DNA of 24,877 nucleotides, taken from assembly GCA_031423155.1 (NCBI GenBank), contig JANPEZ010000173.1, positions 1 through 24,877 on the forward strand, read 5' to 3'. The notes beneath the pieces are model-generated. The model saw only the letters and a program-made list of their open reading frames with translations. It ran no database searches and was not told the DNA's origin. Source of the stretch: JANPEZ01 sp031423155 (lineage in GTDB: Bacteria; Actinomycetota; UBA4738; HRBIN12). Made by a program: the position numbers and the translations under genes. Positions 8,436-15,011 of this stretch are shown one piece after another. Position 1 is the stretch's first letter; every line of letters starts with the position of its first letter.

Positions 8436-9182
8436 CTAGAACGCCGGCGCGTACTTGGCGAGTGGCGCGAACAGGGTCGTGAACAACCCCGTCACCATGA
8501 GGAGCCCGACCGCCACCAGGAGCCCGCCGGAGACCCCGGCGATCCACACATAGCGGCGCTTCACCCAACCGAAGGTGCCCATGAATCTTTGGACGCCGAG
8601 TCCGACGAGCAGGAACGGCACGCCCAAACCGAGGGAGTAGAAGATCAGAAGGAGCATGCCGCGGACCGCACCGCCCTGCGAGGCGAGCCCAAGGATCGCC
8701 GTCAAGACCGGCCCGATGCAGGGCGTCCAGCCCGCAGCGAAGGCCATGCCGAGCGGTGCGGCCCCCCAGCGGCCCGGCCGGACCTTCGCGAGGAAGGGCC
8801 TGCGTTCTCTGTACAGCTCGAGGGAGCCTCGCTGGAAGGCATAGGCGATCATCAGAGCCCCGATCAGGATGACCACCGCACCGGTGACCCTTTGGCCGGT
8901 CACGGACCTGACGTGGGGTATGAGCCTCGTGCTGAATGCTCCGAGCAGCGAGAACACGAGCGTGAAGCCGCCGATGAACAAAAGGATCGGCATGATGAGG
9001 CCACGACGGTCCTCTCGTCCGGCGGTGGCACGCCCTCCCGAGATGAAGGAGACGTATCCCGGCACGAGAGGGAATACACACGGTGAGGCGAACGAGACGA
9101 TCCCAGCCAGGAAGGCGATCGCAGGCGCCCACCACTGGGACATGTCCCATCTGGTGAGGGCCAGGGCGGCACCGGCGATCAT
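8436..9182 (-). CDS. ccdA: Thiol-disulfide membrane transporter CcdA
   Basis: This 248-aa six-helix protein carries electrons from cytoplasmic thioredoxin across the membrane to keep apocytochrome c cysteines reduced. The paired redox cysteines are in FASPCVFPLVPGY and GWTPCIGPVL. It heads the ccdA-resB-ccsB operon. The frame is open to a GTG at 9224 (preceded by AGAGGG), but I chose the ATG at 9182 because TACACT lies 6 nt upstream, matching the leaderless pattern of this window, and the extra residues are unlike CcdA N-termini. An internal ATG at 9143 is a further possibility. Confidence 0.93.
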   Translation of the reverse strand: MIAGAALALTRWDMSQWWAPAIAFLAGIVSFASPCVFPLVPGYVSFISGGRATAGREDRRGLIMPILLFIGGFTLVFSLLGAFSTRLIPHVRSVTGQRVTGAVVILIGALMIAYAFQRGSLELYRERRPFLAKVRPGRWGAAPLGMAFAAGWTPCIGPVLTAILGLASQGGAVRGMLLLIFYSLGLGVPFLLVGLGVQRFMGTFGWVKRRYVWIAGVSGGLLVAVGLLMVTGLFTTLFAPLAKYAPAF

Positions 9183-9188
9183 GGGCTC

Positions 9189-9194
9189 AGTGTA
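9189..9194 (-). promoter_or_regulatory. -10 element for leaderless ccdA
   Basis: TACACT on the minus strand ends 6 nt before the ccdA ATG at 9182, which puts transcription start at or next to the A of ATG. No convincing -35 hexamer is seen. No Shine-Dalgarno precedes the ATG. Confidence 0.45.
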
Positions 9195-9284
9195 GGAGGG
9201 TCGACTCCCGTTCCCGCCCGGCACGCCGCCCTCTGCCAGTGGAGTTGCTACGGGTCCTTGCGGCCTTCATGATGTGCGCCAGAT

Positions 9285-9302
9285 TTGTGAAACGATTCAC
9301 AA
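9285..9302. promoter_or_regulatory. 18-bp operator palindrome, Rex-type (also CRP/GlxR-compatible)
   Basis: TTGTGAA (9285-9291), spacer ACGA, TTCACAA (9296-9302) is a perfect inverted repeat. It equals the known Rex operator pattern (TTGTGAA-N4-TTCACAA), and a rex gene lies downstream at 14246-14944. The inner TGTGA-N6-TCACA also fits CRP-family sites such as actinobacterial GlxR. Its centre is about 58 nt upstream of the predicted bc-operon transcript start and about 110 nt upstream of ccdA. Confidence 0.75.
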
Positions 9303-9315
9303 GCACGCACGCAGC

Positions 9316-9344
9316 TTCCCGGGCCACGCTCGCGTGTCTATAAT
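9316..9344 (+). promoter_or_regulatory. Promoter of the bc-complex operon
   Basis: A consensus -10 TATAAT is at 9339-9344. The best -35 at 17-nt spacing is TTCCCG (9316-9321), which is weak and suggests dependence on an activator or an alternative sigma factor. Predicted start is near 9351, giving a leader of about 27 nt with a GAGGG site before the ATG at 9378. Confidence 0.55.
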
Positions 9345-9377
9345 CGCCCCGCCCGCAGCCACGAGGGTCATGACCTG

Positions 9378-9797
9378 ATGAGCGGATCCAAAGGAATCGC
9401 AGAGCGCTTGGCTCCTCTGAAGGAGCGAGTCGAGTCGTTCCTCCGCGGCTTCGAATGGACATGGACCACAGCCGTCATCTTCTCCGTCGGTCTCGTCTTC
9501 TTCTTCTTGATAACGATGGCGGTGCTCCCTTCCTTCTGGCTCTACTTCGCTGACCAGAAGCTGAAGTGGGACGGCGGCGCCGCCCACAAGATCTTGCCCT
9601 GGTCATGGGCCCAGCGCGGGCCCCTCGGCTGGACCGCGACGGGCACCGAACTGAAGCACCTTCGAGATGCCGTCGCCATGGGCCTATCCACGGGACCGCT
9701 CGTGACCATCCTCATCGCGGCAGCCATCATGCAGAACTGGCGCCGCAAGCTCCGAGGCGCCCAGAGCGAAGCTCGTCCCTCCGGCGGCTATCGGTGA
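9378..9797 (+). CDS. Unknown two-helix membrane protein, first gene of the bc operon
   Basis: This 139-aa protein is not recognised. It has a basic, amphipathic N-terminus, one strong helix (about 30-57), a Trp-rich loop (WDGGAAHKILPWSWAQ region), and a second helix (about 97-120), then a basic cytoplasmic tail. Two helices place both ends in the cytoplasm by the positive-inside rule. It has no metal-binding motif. As first gene, 13 nt before the ferredoxin, it may anchor the ferredoxin to the membrane or be an accessory subunit of the bc complex; that is inference only. Confidence 0.8.
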   Translation: MSGSKGIAERLAPLKERVESFLRGFEWTWTTAVIFSVGLVFFFLITMAVLPSFWLYFADQKLKWDGGAAHKILPWSWAQRGPLGWTATGTELKHLRDAVAMGLSTGPLVTILIAAAIMQNWRRKLRGAQSEARPSGGYR

Positions 9798-9810
9798 AGG
9801 CGGCTGCCTG

Positions 9811-10206
9811 ATGCCATTCACTAAGACGGAAGTCAACGTCCACGACGACTACGTGGTCGAAGCGGTCGACGCGGCGTGGCTGGCCCAAGGGGTCAAGTCG
9901 CCCAAGCACCTGATGCTCGATCCCGACAACTGCATCCTGTGCAGAGCATGCGAGGACGTTTGCCCCTGGAACTGCATCTACATGATGTCTACGGGCATCG
10001 TGGAGGGATCGGCCGACGAAGCGACGGGCGCCGAGGTCCGCAACGCCTCCGCGATCTTCATAGTCGACGACAACGCGTGCACCCGATGCTCCGTCTGCGT
10101 GGACCGCTGCCCGACCGACACGCTGTACTATGCGCGACTGCCGGAGGGCGCCGGCGGCAAGCGCGCCATGGCAGAGGTTCCCGAGTCGCAGGCCGCCGAG
10201 GAATGA
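9811..10206 (+). CDS. 2[4Fe-4S] ferredoxin-type protein of the bc operon
   Basis: This 131-aa soluble protein has two classical cluster motifs: C41-x2-C44-x2-C47-x3-C51-P and C90-x2-C93-x2-C96-x3-C100-P. The pattern is that of bacterial dicluster ferredoxins, with a 38-residue insert between motifs, a 40-residue N-terminal extension and a polar C-terminal tail. There is no signal peptide, so it is cytoplasmic. Its place between an orphan membrane protein and cytochrome b6 suggests it exchanges electrons with the bc complex or is attached to its cytoplasmic face. The ATG at 9811 is 13 nt after the previous stop; no strong Shine-Dalgarno is seen. Confidence 0.92.
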   Translation: MPFTKTEVNVHDDYVVEAVDAAWLAQGVKSPKHLMLDPDNCILCRACEDVCPWNCIYMMSTGIVEGSADEATGAEVRNASAIFIVDDNACTRCSVCVDRCPTDTLYYARLPEGAGGKRAMAEVPESQAAEE

Positions 10207-10240
10207 CAGCTCAGATGCGTTGCTGGAGAGGGGAAGCCAG

Positions 10241-11011
10241 GTGAAGTTGAAGCCTCCGTCGCCGAGCGAGATAGGCGACCGCCTGCGGGACTCCGAGGTT
10301 TGGAAGTCGATCTTCCGGCCCGGTTCTGTGTTCCGCAAGGGATACAAGGACACCTCGCGCGACCGTGCTCTCGCGACCATGAACAACGTGCTCTACCACC
10401 TTCACCCGGTGAAGATGAAACGCCACGGCTTGAAGTTGACCTATACGTTCTGCCTCGGCGGCCTCTCGTTCTTCCTGTTCATCCTGCTTACGATCACCGG
10501 CATCTACCTGATGTTCTTCTACCGTCCGATGGCGGTCTTGGGGGGAGCTCAGGCGTACGCAGACATGCAGAACATCCGGACCGGCGTCTACTTCGGCGAC
10601 CTGGTTCGAAACCTGCACAGGTGGGGCGCTCACCTCATGGTCTTCTCGGTGACGCTGCACATGGCGCGGGTCTTCTACACCGGCGCGTACAAGCCTCCGC
10701 GGGAGTTCAACTGGGTCGTCGGCGTCGTGCTGCTCTTCCTGACCCTGGGTCTTTCCTTCACCGGCTACCTTCTACCTTGGGACCAGCTGGCGATCTGGGC
10801 GGTCACGGTCGGCACGAGCTTGGGGGGCTACTCGCCGTTCGTCGCCAAGCAGTTCAACATCCTGCTGCTCGGTGGACCCGTGGTCGGGGCTGAGACCCTC
10901 CTGCGCTGGTACGTACTCCACGTACTTGCACTGCCCTTCGTACTGGTGATCTTCCTCGCGGTCCACTTCTGGCGGATCCGCAAGGACGGCGGCATCTCGG
11001 GACCGCTCTAA
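10241..11011 (+). CDS. qcrB: Cytochrome b6-like subunit of the bc complex
   Basis: This 256-aa protein is a short four-helix cytochrome b, the b6 half of a split cytochrome b. Haem ligands are H126/H140 (helix B) and H227/H242 (helix D). The 15-residue step from H227 to H242 is the b6-type spacing, one longer than in bc1. Other marks are YRPMAV, GYLLPWDQ and the RIRKDGGISGPL end, typical of b6. C71 (TFCLGG) aligns with the cysteine that covalently holds the extra haem (ci/cn) in b6f and Bacillus-type complexes. The GTG at 10241 follows GGAGAGGGG; the open frame back to 10130 overlaps the ferredoxin and is rejected. Confidence 0.96.
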   Translation: MKLKPPSPSEIGDRLRDSEVWKSIFRPGSVFRKGYKDTSRDRALATMNNVLYHLHPVKMKRHGLKLTYTFCLGGLSFFLFILLTITGIYLMFFYRPMAVLGGAQAYADMQNIRTGVYFGDLVRNLHRWGAHLMVFSVTLHMARVFYTGAYKPPREFNWVVGVVLLFLTLGLSFTGYLLPWDQLAIWAVTVGTSLGGYSPFVAKQFNILLLGGPVVGAETLLRWYVLHVLALPFVLVIFLAVHFWRIRKDGGISGPL

Positions 11012-11028
11012 AGGAGCCTGGGAAAGAC

Positions 11029-11850
11029 ATGGCAGGACGCGAAGACACACCACTGGACCAGGCGACCTTCGACAAGACGCTGGAGGCCGAGCTGGCGAAG
11101 GGCACCGACCGGCGAGTAGCCGAGGGCAGAGCGCGCTCGTCCGCCGTCCGGGCCTACCGCGCCGCACATCCAGAGGAAACCCATGCGGCACCGGCCGCCG
11201 TCACTCCCGCCGCTCCCGCCGCTCCCGCTGCCGATGCCCCTGCTGCCCCCGCTGCTGTGGCTGCTCCTGCGGCCGCTGCTGCCGGGGCCGCGACCGCGCC
11301 GGTTCGCGCCGCGTCCGCCCCAACGGGCAATGTTCCCGAACCCAAGAAGGGCGCGCCGGAGAAGCACCGCCTGCTCGCCCTGGTTCCTCCGGAAGGGATC
11401 CAGCGCGTAGAGCGCGAGCAGGGCGATCGCATCAACGTCTGGCCGCACCTTCTGATCGAGGAGTTCGTGGCCATGTTCATCCTGCTGGCCGCCCTGACGG
11501 TCTTTTCCACCCTCATCAACGCGCCCTTGCGCGAGCTGGCCAACCCGAACCTGACGCCGAACCCCTCGAAGGCCCCCTGGTACTTCCTCGGCCTTCAGGA
11601 GCTACTGCGCTACTTCCATCCCATGATCGCCGGCATCGTGGTCCCGACCTTCATCCTGGTCGGCCTTGCCGCGGTCCCCTACGTCGACCGAAACCCGAGC
11701 ACCAAGCCCGGTGATCGAAAGATCGCGATCACGCTGTTCACGATGCTGTTCATGTTCGGAGCGACGATGACGATCATCGGCTGCTTCTTCCGCGGCCCCG
11801 GTTATAACTGGACCTGGCCTTGGTCGCAGGGGGTGTTCTTCGAACTATGA
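11029..11850 (+). CDS. Cytochrome b subunit IV (PetD-like) with Ala/Pro-linked N-terminal domain
   Basis: This 273-aa protein is the C-terminal half of a split cytochrome b. The core (about 112-273) has three helices and the Qo-site segment ANPNLTPNPSKAPWYFLGLQ, where APWY (182-185) replaces the PEWY of ubiquinone/plastoquinone enzymes. Variants at this site are known from menaquinone-using complexes. Residues 1-50 are a charged, probably helical segment (including GTDRRVAEGRARSSAVRAYR) joined by about 50 residues of almost pure Ala/Pro. Ordinary subunit IV proteins (about 160-170 aa) lack this extension, and I do not recognise it. It starts 17 nt after b6 with GGAG upstream and ends overlapping the Rieske start (ATGA). 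Confidence 0.94.
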   Translation: MAGREDTPLDQATFDKTLEAELAKGTDRRVAEGRARSSAVRAYRAAHPEETHAAPAAVTPAAPAAPAADAPAAPAAVAAPAAAAAGAATAPVRAASAPTGNVPEPKKGAPEKHRLLALVPPEGIQRVEREQGDRINVWPHLLIEEFVAMFILLAALTVFSTLINAPLRELANPNLTPNPSKAPWYFLGLQELLRYFHPMIAGIVVPTFILVGLAAVPYVDRNPSTKPGDRKIAITLFTMLFMFGATMTIIGCFFRGPGYNWTWPWSQGVFFEL

Positions 11851-12578
11851 CGATGCTCGCGCTCTCAACCGGAGTTTGGGCGGCGATCGCTGCTCTGGCG
11901 GTCATCGACCTGTTCGCCATCACCTTCGGCTTATCGTTCATGCGCGCGCGCAAGGCGGCGAGCGCCCAGGCTCAGGCTCTGCCGGGTGTACCCGGTGAGC
12001 CTCCAGCCAAGTCGCCCAAGCCGATCGCTCGCCGGGACTTCTTGAGCAGGTCGCTGGTTACATCTCTGAGCGTCTTCGGAGCCGAATTCGGGGGGGCGAC
12101 ACTCGCGTTCTTGTGGCCCAACCTGAAGGGTGGGTTCGGATCGGCCATCAGCGCAGGCCCCATCGCCGACCTGAAGGCCGAGATCGCTAGCACGAACGCG
12201 CCTGCCTACAACGGTGCCGGACGCTTCTACGTCGTCCCCTACAACGGCGCACCGACCGAAGACGTCGACTACGGACTGCTCGGAGTCGAGGCTCAGGGGA
12301 TCATGCCTTTGTACCAGCGCTGCGTGCACCTGGGTTGTCGAGTTCCGTTCTGCGGTTCCTCGAAGTGGTTCGAATGTCCCTGCCACGGTTCGAAGTACAA
12401 CGAGGCGGGCGAGTACAAACTCGGCCCGGCACCGCGAGGGATGGACCGGTTCAAGATGACGGTCGACGAGGGCGGCAACGTCGTGGTCGACACGTCGACG
12501 ATCATCCTCGGGCCGCCACGCGGCACCGACACCATCAACGCGCCTCCGCAGGGACCGTTCTGCGTGGCGCCGGGCTAG
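11847..12578 (+). CDS. qcrA: Rieske iron-sulfur subunit
   Basis: This 243-aa protein carries the [2Fe-2S] Rieske motifs CVHLGC (C159, H161, C164) and CPCHGS (C177, C179, H180); C164 and C179 should form the stabilising disulfide. An N-terminal helix (about 5-31) precedes a linker and a twin-arginine motif ARRDFLSRS (61-69) ahead of a second helix (70-90), resembling actinobacterial Rieske proteins whose last helix is Tat-inserted. It passes electrons from quinol to cytochrome c. The ATG at 11847 overlaps the subunit IV stop by 4 nt; another ATG lies at 11853. C169 and C239 are extra cysteines with no obvious role. Confidence 0.96.
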   Translation: MTMLALSTGVWAAIAALAVIDLFAITFGLSFMRARKAASAQAQALPGVPGEPPAKSPKPIARRDFLSRSLVTSLSVFGAEFGGATLAFLWPNLKGGFGSAISAGPIADLKAEIASTNAPAYNGAGRFYVVPYNGAPTEDVDYGLLGVEAQGIMPLYQRCVHLGCRVPFCGSSKWFECPCHGSKYNEAGEYKLGPAPRGMDRFKMTVDEGGNVVVDTSTIILGPPRGTDTINAPPQGPFCVAPG

Positions 12579-12596
12579 GAAGGGATCGACCAAGGC

Positions 12597-13382
12597 ATGC
12601 TGGCACTCAGCAACACGGCAGGCGCGATACTCGTCGTCCTCGGAGCGATCTTCGTCCTGGCGGCGGGGGGATCGCTCGTCCTGCGAGGAAGGGCCAAGCG
12701 CGAGGCAGCCGGGCCGGACATCCCTGCCGCTATGCGTCCGGGACCTTCAGATGCGGCTTTAGAGACCCCGCTGTTCCACAAGCTCCAGGGCTGGAGCGTC
12801 GTGCTGGTCGCCTTCTTCGCAGTGTGGATCCCCTACACCTGGCTCCGGGAGCCGAGCGTGAACCTTCAGCAGGAGCGGGATCTGAAGTCCGAGGCCATCG
12901 TCAGAGGAGAGCATGCCGTTCAGCTCTTCTCAGAGGAGAACCAGTACGGCGTCGGGTGCACCCGCTGCCACGGACCAGAGCTCCGCGGGGGCACCGTCAT
13001 CACGAACGGGGCCAACCCAGATGGAAGTATCAAGTACGCCTACCCGGCGAACCTGACGACGATCTGCGGCGGCCCCTTCATGGGTCACGGTGCCATCAAG
13101 TCGATCAACGACATCTACACGACCATCGAGCAGGGGCGCATTGCCAACGGCATGCCGTCCTGGAGCATCCGATACTTCGGCGCGCTAGACGACCAGCAGA
13201 TCAACGACATCGTGAACTACCTCGTCTGGATGAGCTCGAAGAACGTGCCCGAGAATCAGAACATCTGCACCAATCCGGATGCCGTTAAGGGCGCGCTGCT
13301 GGATCCGCCCAGCCCACCGCCCGCCGCCGGAGAGCCCGGATCGCCGACCCCGACCGCATCGCCATCGGAGGCCGCAGCCTGA
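12597..13382 (+). CDS. Membrane-bound cytochrome c of the bc complex
   Basis: This 261-aa protein has two helices (about 8-29 and 65-82) flanking a short cytoplasmic loop, then one c-type haem domain with CTRCH (121-125) and probable distal Met M186 (NGMPSWS). The tail after 236 is Pro/Ala/Ser-rich and disordered. It is the natural electron acceptor from the Rieske centre and donor to the caa3 oxidase. C157 and C224 are additional extracytoplasmic cysteines that could form a disulfide. It starts 18 nt after the Rieske stop, and its stop shares one base with the next ATG (TGATG). Confidence 0.93.
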   Translation: MLALSNTAGAILVVLGAIFVLAAGGSLVLRGRAKREAAGPDIPAAMRPGPSDAALETPLFHKLQGWSVVLVAFFAVWIPYTWLREPSVNLQQERDLKSEAIVRGEHAVQLFSEENQYGVGCTRCHGPELRGGTVITNGANPDGSIKYAYPANLTTICGGPFMGHGAIKSINDIYTTIEQGRIANGMPSWSIRYFGALDDQQINDIVNYLVWMSSKNVPENQNICTNPDAVKGALLDPPSPPPAAGEPGSPTPTASPSEAAA

Positions 13383-14116
13383 TGGACCACACATGCATCG
13401 GACTTCATCTGGACTGCGAGACCTTCATCAAAGGCGCCTTGGTGGTCATCGCGAGTTTCGCGATGTTCATCGGGAGCGTGTATGTCTTGCTCGCGGCGAT
13501 CTTCGGCCGCTGGATGGGCTACCTGGTCCTGATGGCCGCACTTTCCGGATGGATGGTCCTGTTCTCGGCCCTGTGGCTCTTCGGCTTCTGGTCTCAGGGA
13601 CCGACGACCCCAACGAACCTCGGGCCTCAGGGCTCGGTGCCCTCCTGGATCGCTCTCGATGGCGGCCTGCAGGCAGGCAGCGTCCGTTACGAAACCTTCA
13701 CCGATTACCCCGGCGATCCGTGGAAGGTTCCGACCGAGGCGAACGATGCCTCGGTTCAATCGGTCGAGGGCGCCGTGAAGAGCTTCCTGGCCGAGAAGGC
13801 CAACGAGGAACTGGGTCTGGAGCACGATGCTCCCGACGCCATCACCGGCACCCAGTTCACGGTGCAGAACATGAGGTTCGCACCCGAAGGGGGCGTGTCC
13901 CTGGCTGTGGCTCAGGCCTACTACAACGGCGGCGGGCCGCTCATCATCGTGACGCTCTACCACGACCCCGGCAGCGTCGAGCGATACTCGCACCTTTTCC
14001 TGGTGGGATCGATCCTGCTGTTCGCACTTCATCTTCCTCTGCTCGACAGAGCCGAGAAGAAGCGGAAAGAGTTCCTGGTCGGCGGGAGCGCCCCGCCCTG
14101 GTACGGCCCCGCGTAA
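13382..14116 (+). CDS. Unknown three-helix membrane protein of the bc operon
   Basis: This 244-aa protein is not recognised. It has two N-terminal helices (about 17-40 and 46-70), an extracytoplasmic domain of about 120 residues, and a C-terminal helix (about 198-217) with a basic cytoplasmic end. The soluble domain is rich in acidic and aromatic residues and lacks CxxCH or Fe-S motifs. C5 and C12 are near the N-terminus. The TGATG junction couples it to the cytochrome c gene, so it is probably a structural or assembly subunit of the complex. Confidence 0.85.
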   Translation: MDHTCIGLHLDCETFIKGALVVIASFAMFIGSVYVLLAAIFGRWMGYLVLMAALSGWMVLFSALWLFGFWSQGPTTPTNLGPQGSVPSWIALDGGLQAGSVRYETFTDYPGDPWKVPTEANDASVQSVEGAVKSFLAEKANEELGLEHDAPDAITGTQFTVQNMRFAPEGGVSLAVAQAYYNGGGPLIIVTLYHDPGSVERYSHLFLVGSILLFALHLPLLDRAEKKRKEFLVGGSAPPWYGPA

Positions 14117-14129
14117 GGAGGGAATCGAC

Positions 14130-14243
14130 ATGATCGGTGCCATCGAAGTCCCCCTTCTGGATCAGGGGTCCGTGCAGTTCATCCTGATGGTCGTGATGAT
14201 CGCGGTTGTCGCGGTCGCGCTCTGGATCACGATCGCCAAGTAG
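14130..14243 (+). CDS. 37-aa single-helix membrane peptide, last gene of the bc operon
   Basis: The frame reads MIGAIEVPLLDQGSV, then a single hydrophobic helix (about 17-34), and ends ITIAK. AAGGAGG lies 8 nt before the ATG, the strongest Shine-Dalgarno of the operon, and the gap from the preceding stop is 13 nt. Size and topology resemble the small one-helix subunits of cytochrome b6f (PetG/PetL/PetM/PetN type), though no sequence similarity is claimed. It is probably a small subunit of the bc complex. It ends 2 nt from the convergent rex stop. Confidence 0.72.
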   Translation: MIGAIEVPLLDQGSVQFILMVVMIAVVAVALWITIAK

Positions 14244-14245
14244 CC

Positions 14246-14944
14246 CTACGGCGCGTCCGCCACGGCCTGGCCTCGGCGCTTAACCTCGGCGAGCGTCGCC
14301 TTCCTCTGCTCGTAGAAAGCCAGGATCTGGAGCTCGACCGCGAGGTCGACCTTGCGCACGGAGACTCCCGGCGGCGTGGCGATCACGGCCGGAGCGAAGT
14401 TGAGGATCGATCTGATGCCCGCGGCGACCATCAGATCGGCAACCTCTTGGGCGACTGCGGCGGGCGTCGCGACGACCCCGATCGCCACGCCCTTCTCCCG
14501 GACGATGCCGGCCAGATCGTCGATATGCCGGACTGCAAGTCCGCCGACGACCTCGCCCACCTTCGCCGCGTCGGCATCGATCAGCGCGGCTACCTGGAAC
14601 CCTCGCTCGACGAACCCCTTGTAGTTGGCGAGGGCATGTCCGAGATTTCCGATGCCGACTATCACGATCGGCCAGTGCTGGGTGAGCCCCAGTTCACGGC
14701 GGATCTGGTGGATCAGGTACGCGACGTCGTACCCGACCCCTCGGGTCCCATACGAGCCGAGGTGAGAAAGGTCCTTGCGGACCTTCGCGGAATTGACCCC
14801 AGCCGCCTCGGCTAGCTCCTCGGAGGAGACCGTCGCCGATCCCGAGCTCGCGATATCGACGAGTGACCTGAGGTAGACGGGAAGCCGGCCGACGGTGGCT
14901 TCCGGGATGGATCGGTCCTTGGATCGCTTCCTCGGGGGATTCAC
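14246..14944 (-). CDS. rex: Redox-sensing transcriptional repressor Rex
   Basis: This 232-aa protein has the Rex layout: an N-terminal winged helix (about 15-75, with SSEELAEAAGVNSAKVRKDL and the SYGTRGVGYDV wing) and a Rossmann NAD(H) domain with GIGNLG (97-102). Rex releases DNA when NADH is high, so it derepresses respiratory genes when electron supply exceeds oxidation. The GTG start at 14944 has no Shine-Dalgarno, but a good promoter ends 8 nt upstream, so the mRNA looks leaderless. It is convergent with the bc operon, and a Rex-type operator lies in front of that operon. Confidence 0.96.
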   Translation of the reverse strand: MNPPRKRSKDRSIPEATVGRLPVYLRSLVDIASSGSATVSSEELAEAAGVNSAKVRKDLSHLGSYGTRGVGYDVAYLIHQIRRELGLTQHWPIVIVGIGNLGHALANYKGFVERGFQVAALIDADAAKVGEVVGGLAVRHIDDLAGIVREKGVAIGVVATPAAVAQEVADLMVAAGIRSILNFAPAVIATPPGVSVRKVDLAVELQILAFYEQRKATLAEVKRRGQAVADAP

Positions 14945-14952
14945 GCAGGCGG

Positions 14953-14981
14953 AGTCTAGTGCGTTAGTGAAGGGTTCTCAA
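14953..14981 (-). promoter_or_regulatory. rex promoter
   Basis: On the minus strand TTGAGA (14976-14981) and TAGACT (14953-14958) are separated by 17 nt, the best two-box promoter in the window. Predicted start is at or within 2-3 nt of the GTG at 14944. The -35 lies inside TTGAGAA-CCC-TTCACTA, which resembles a degenerate Rex site with a spacer one base short. Confidence 0.6.
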
Positions 14982-15011
14982 ATGCACTAGCGTGCCTCCG
15001 CAACCCGGGGC

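Noticed and set aside
10130..10240. Longer N-terminus for cytochrome b6 from the ATG at 10130
   Set aside because: It would overlap the ferredoxin gene in another frame and adds basic non-homologous residues; the GTG at 10241 has a strong Shine-Dalgarno.
11183..11330. GCC/GCT-rich tract as a tandem repeat or recombination site
   Set aside because: It encodes the Ala/Pro linker of subunit IV in frame; the repetition is explained by codon composition.
13256..14143. Minus-strand open frame of 295 codons under the 13382 gene
   Set aside because: It is antisense to a gene tightly coupled in the bc operon, and its translation has no hydrophobic or family pattern.
14241..14248. GTAGCCCTAC between the bc operon and rex as a bidirectional terminator
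   Set aside because: The stem is only 4 bp with no T-runs; it simply contains the two stop codons.
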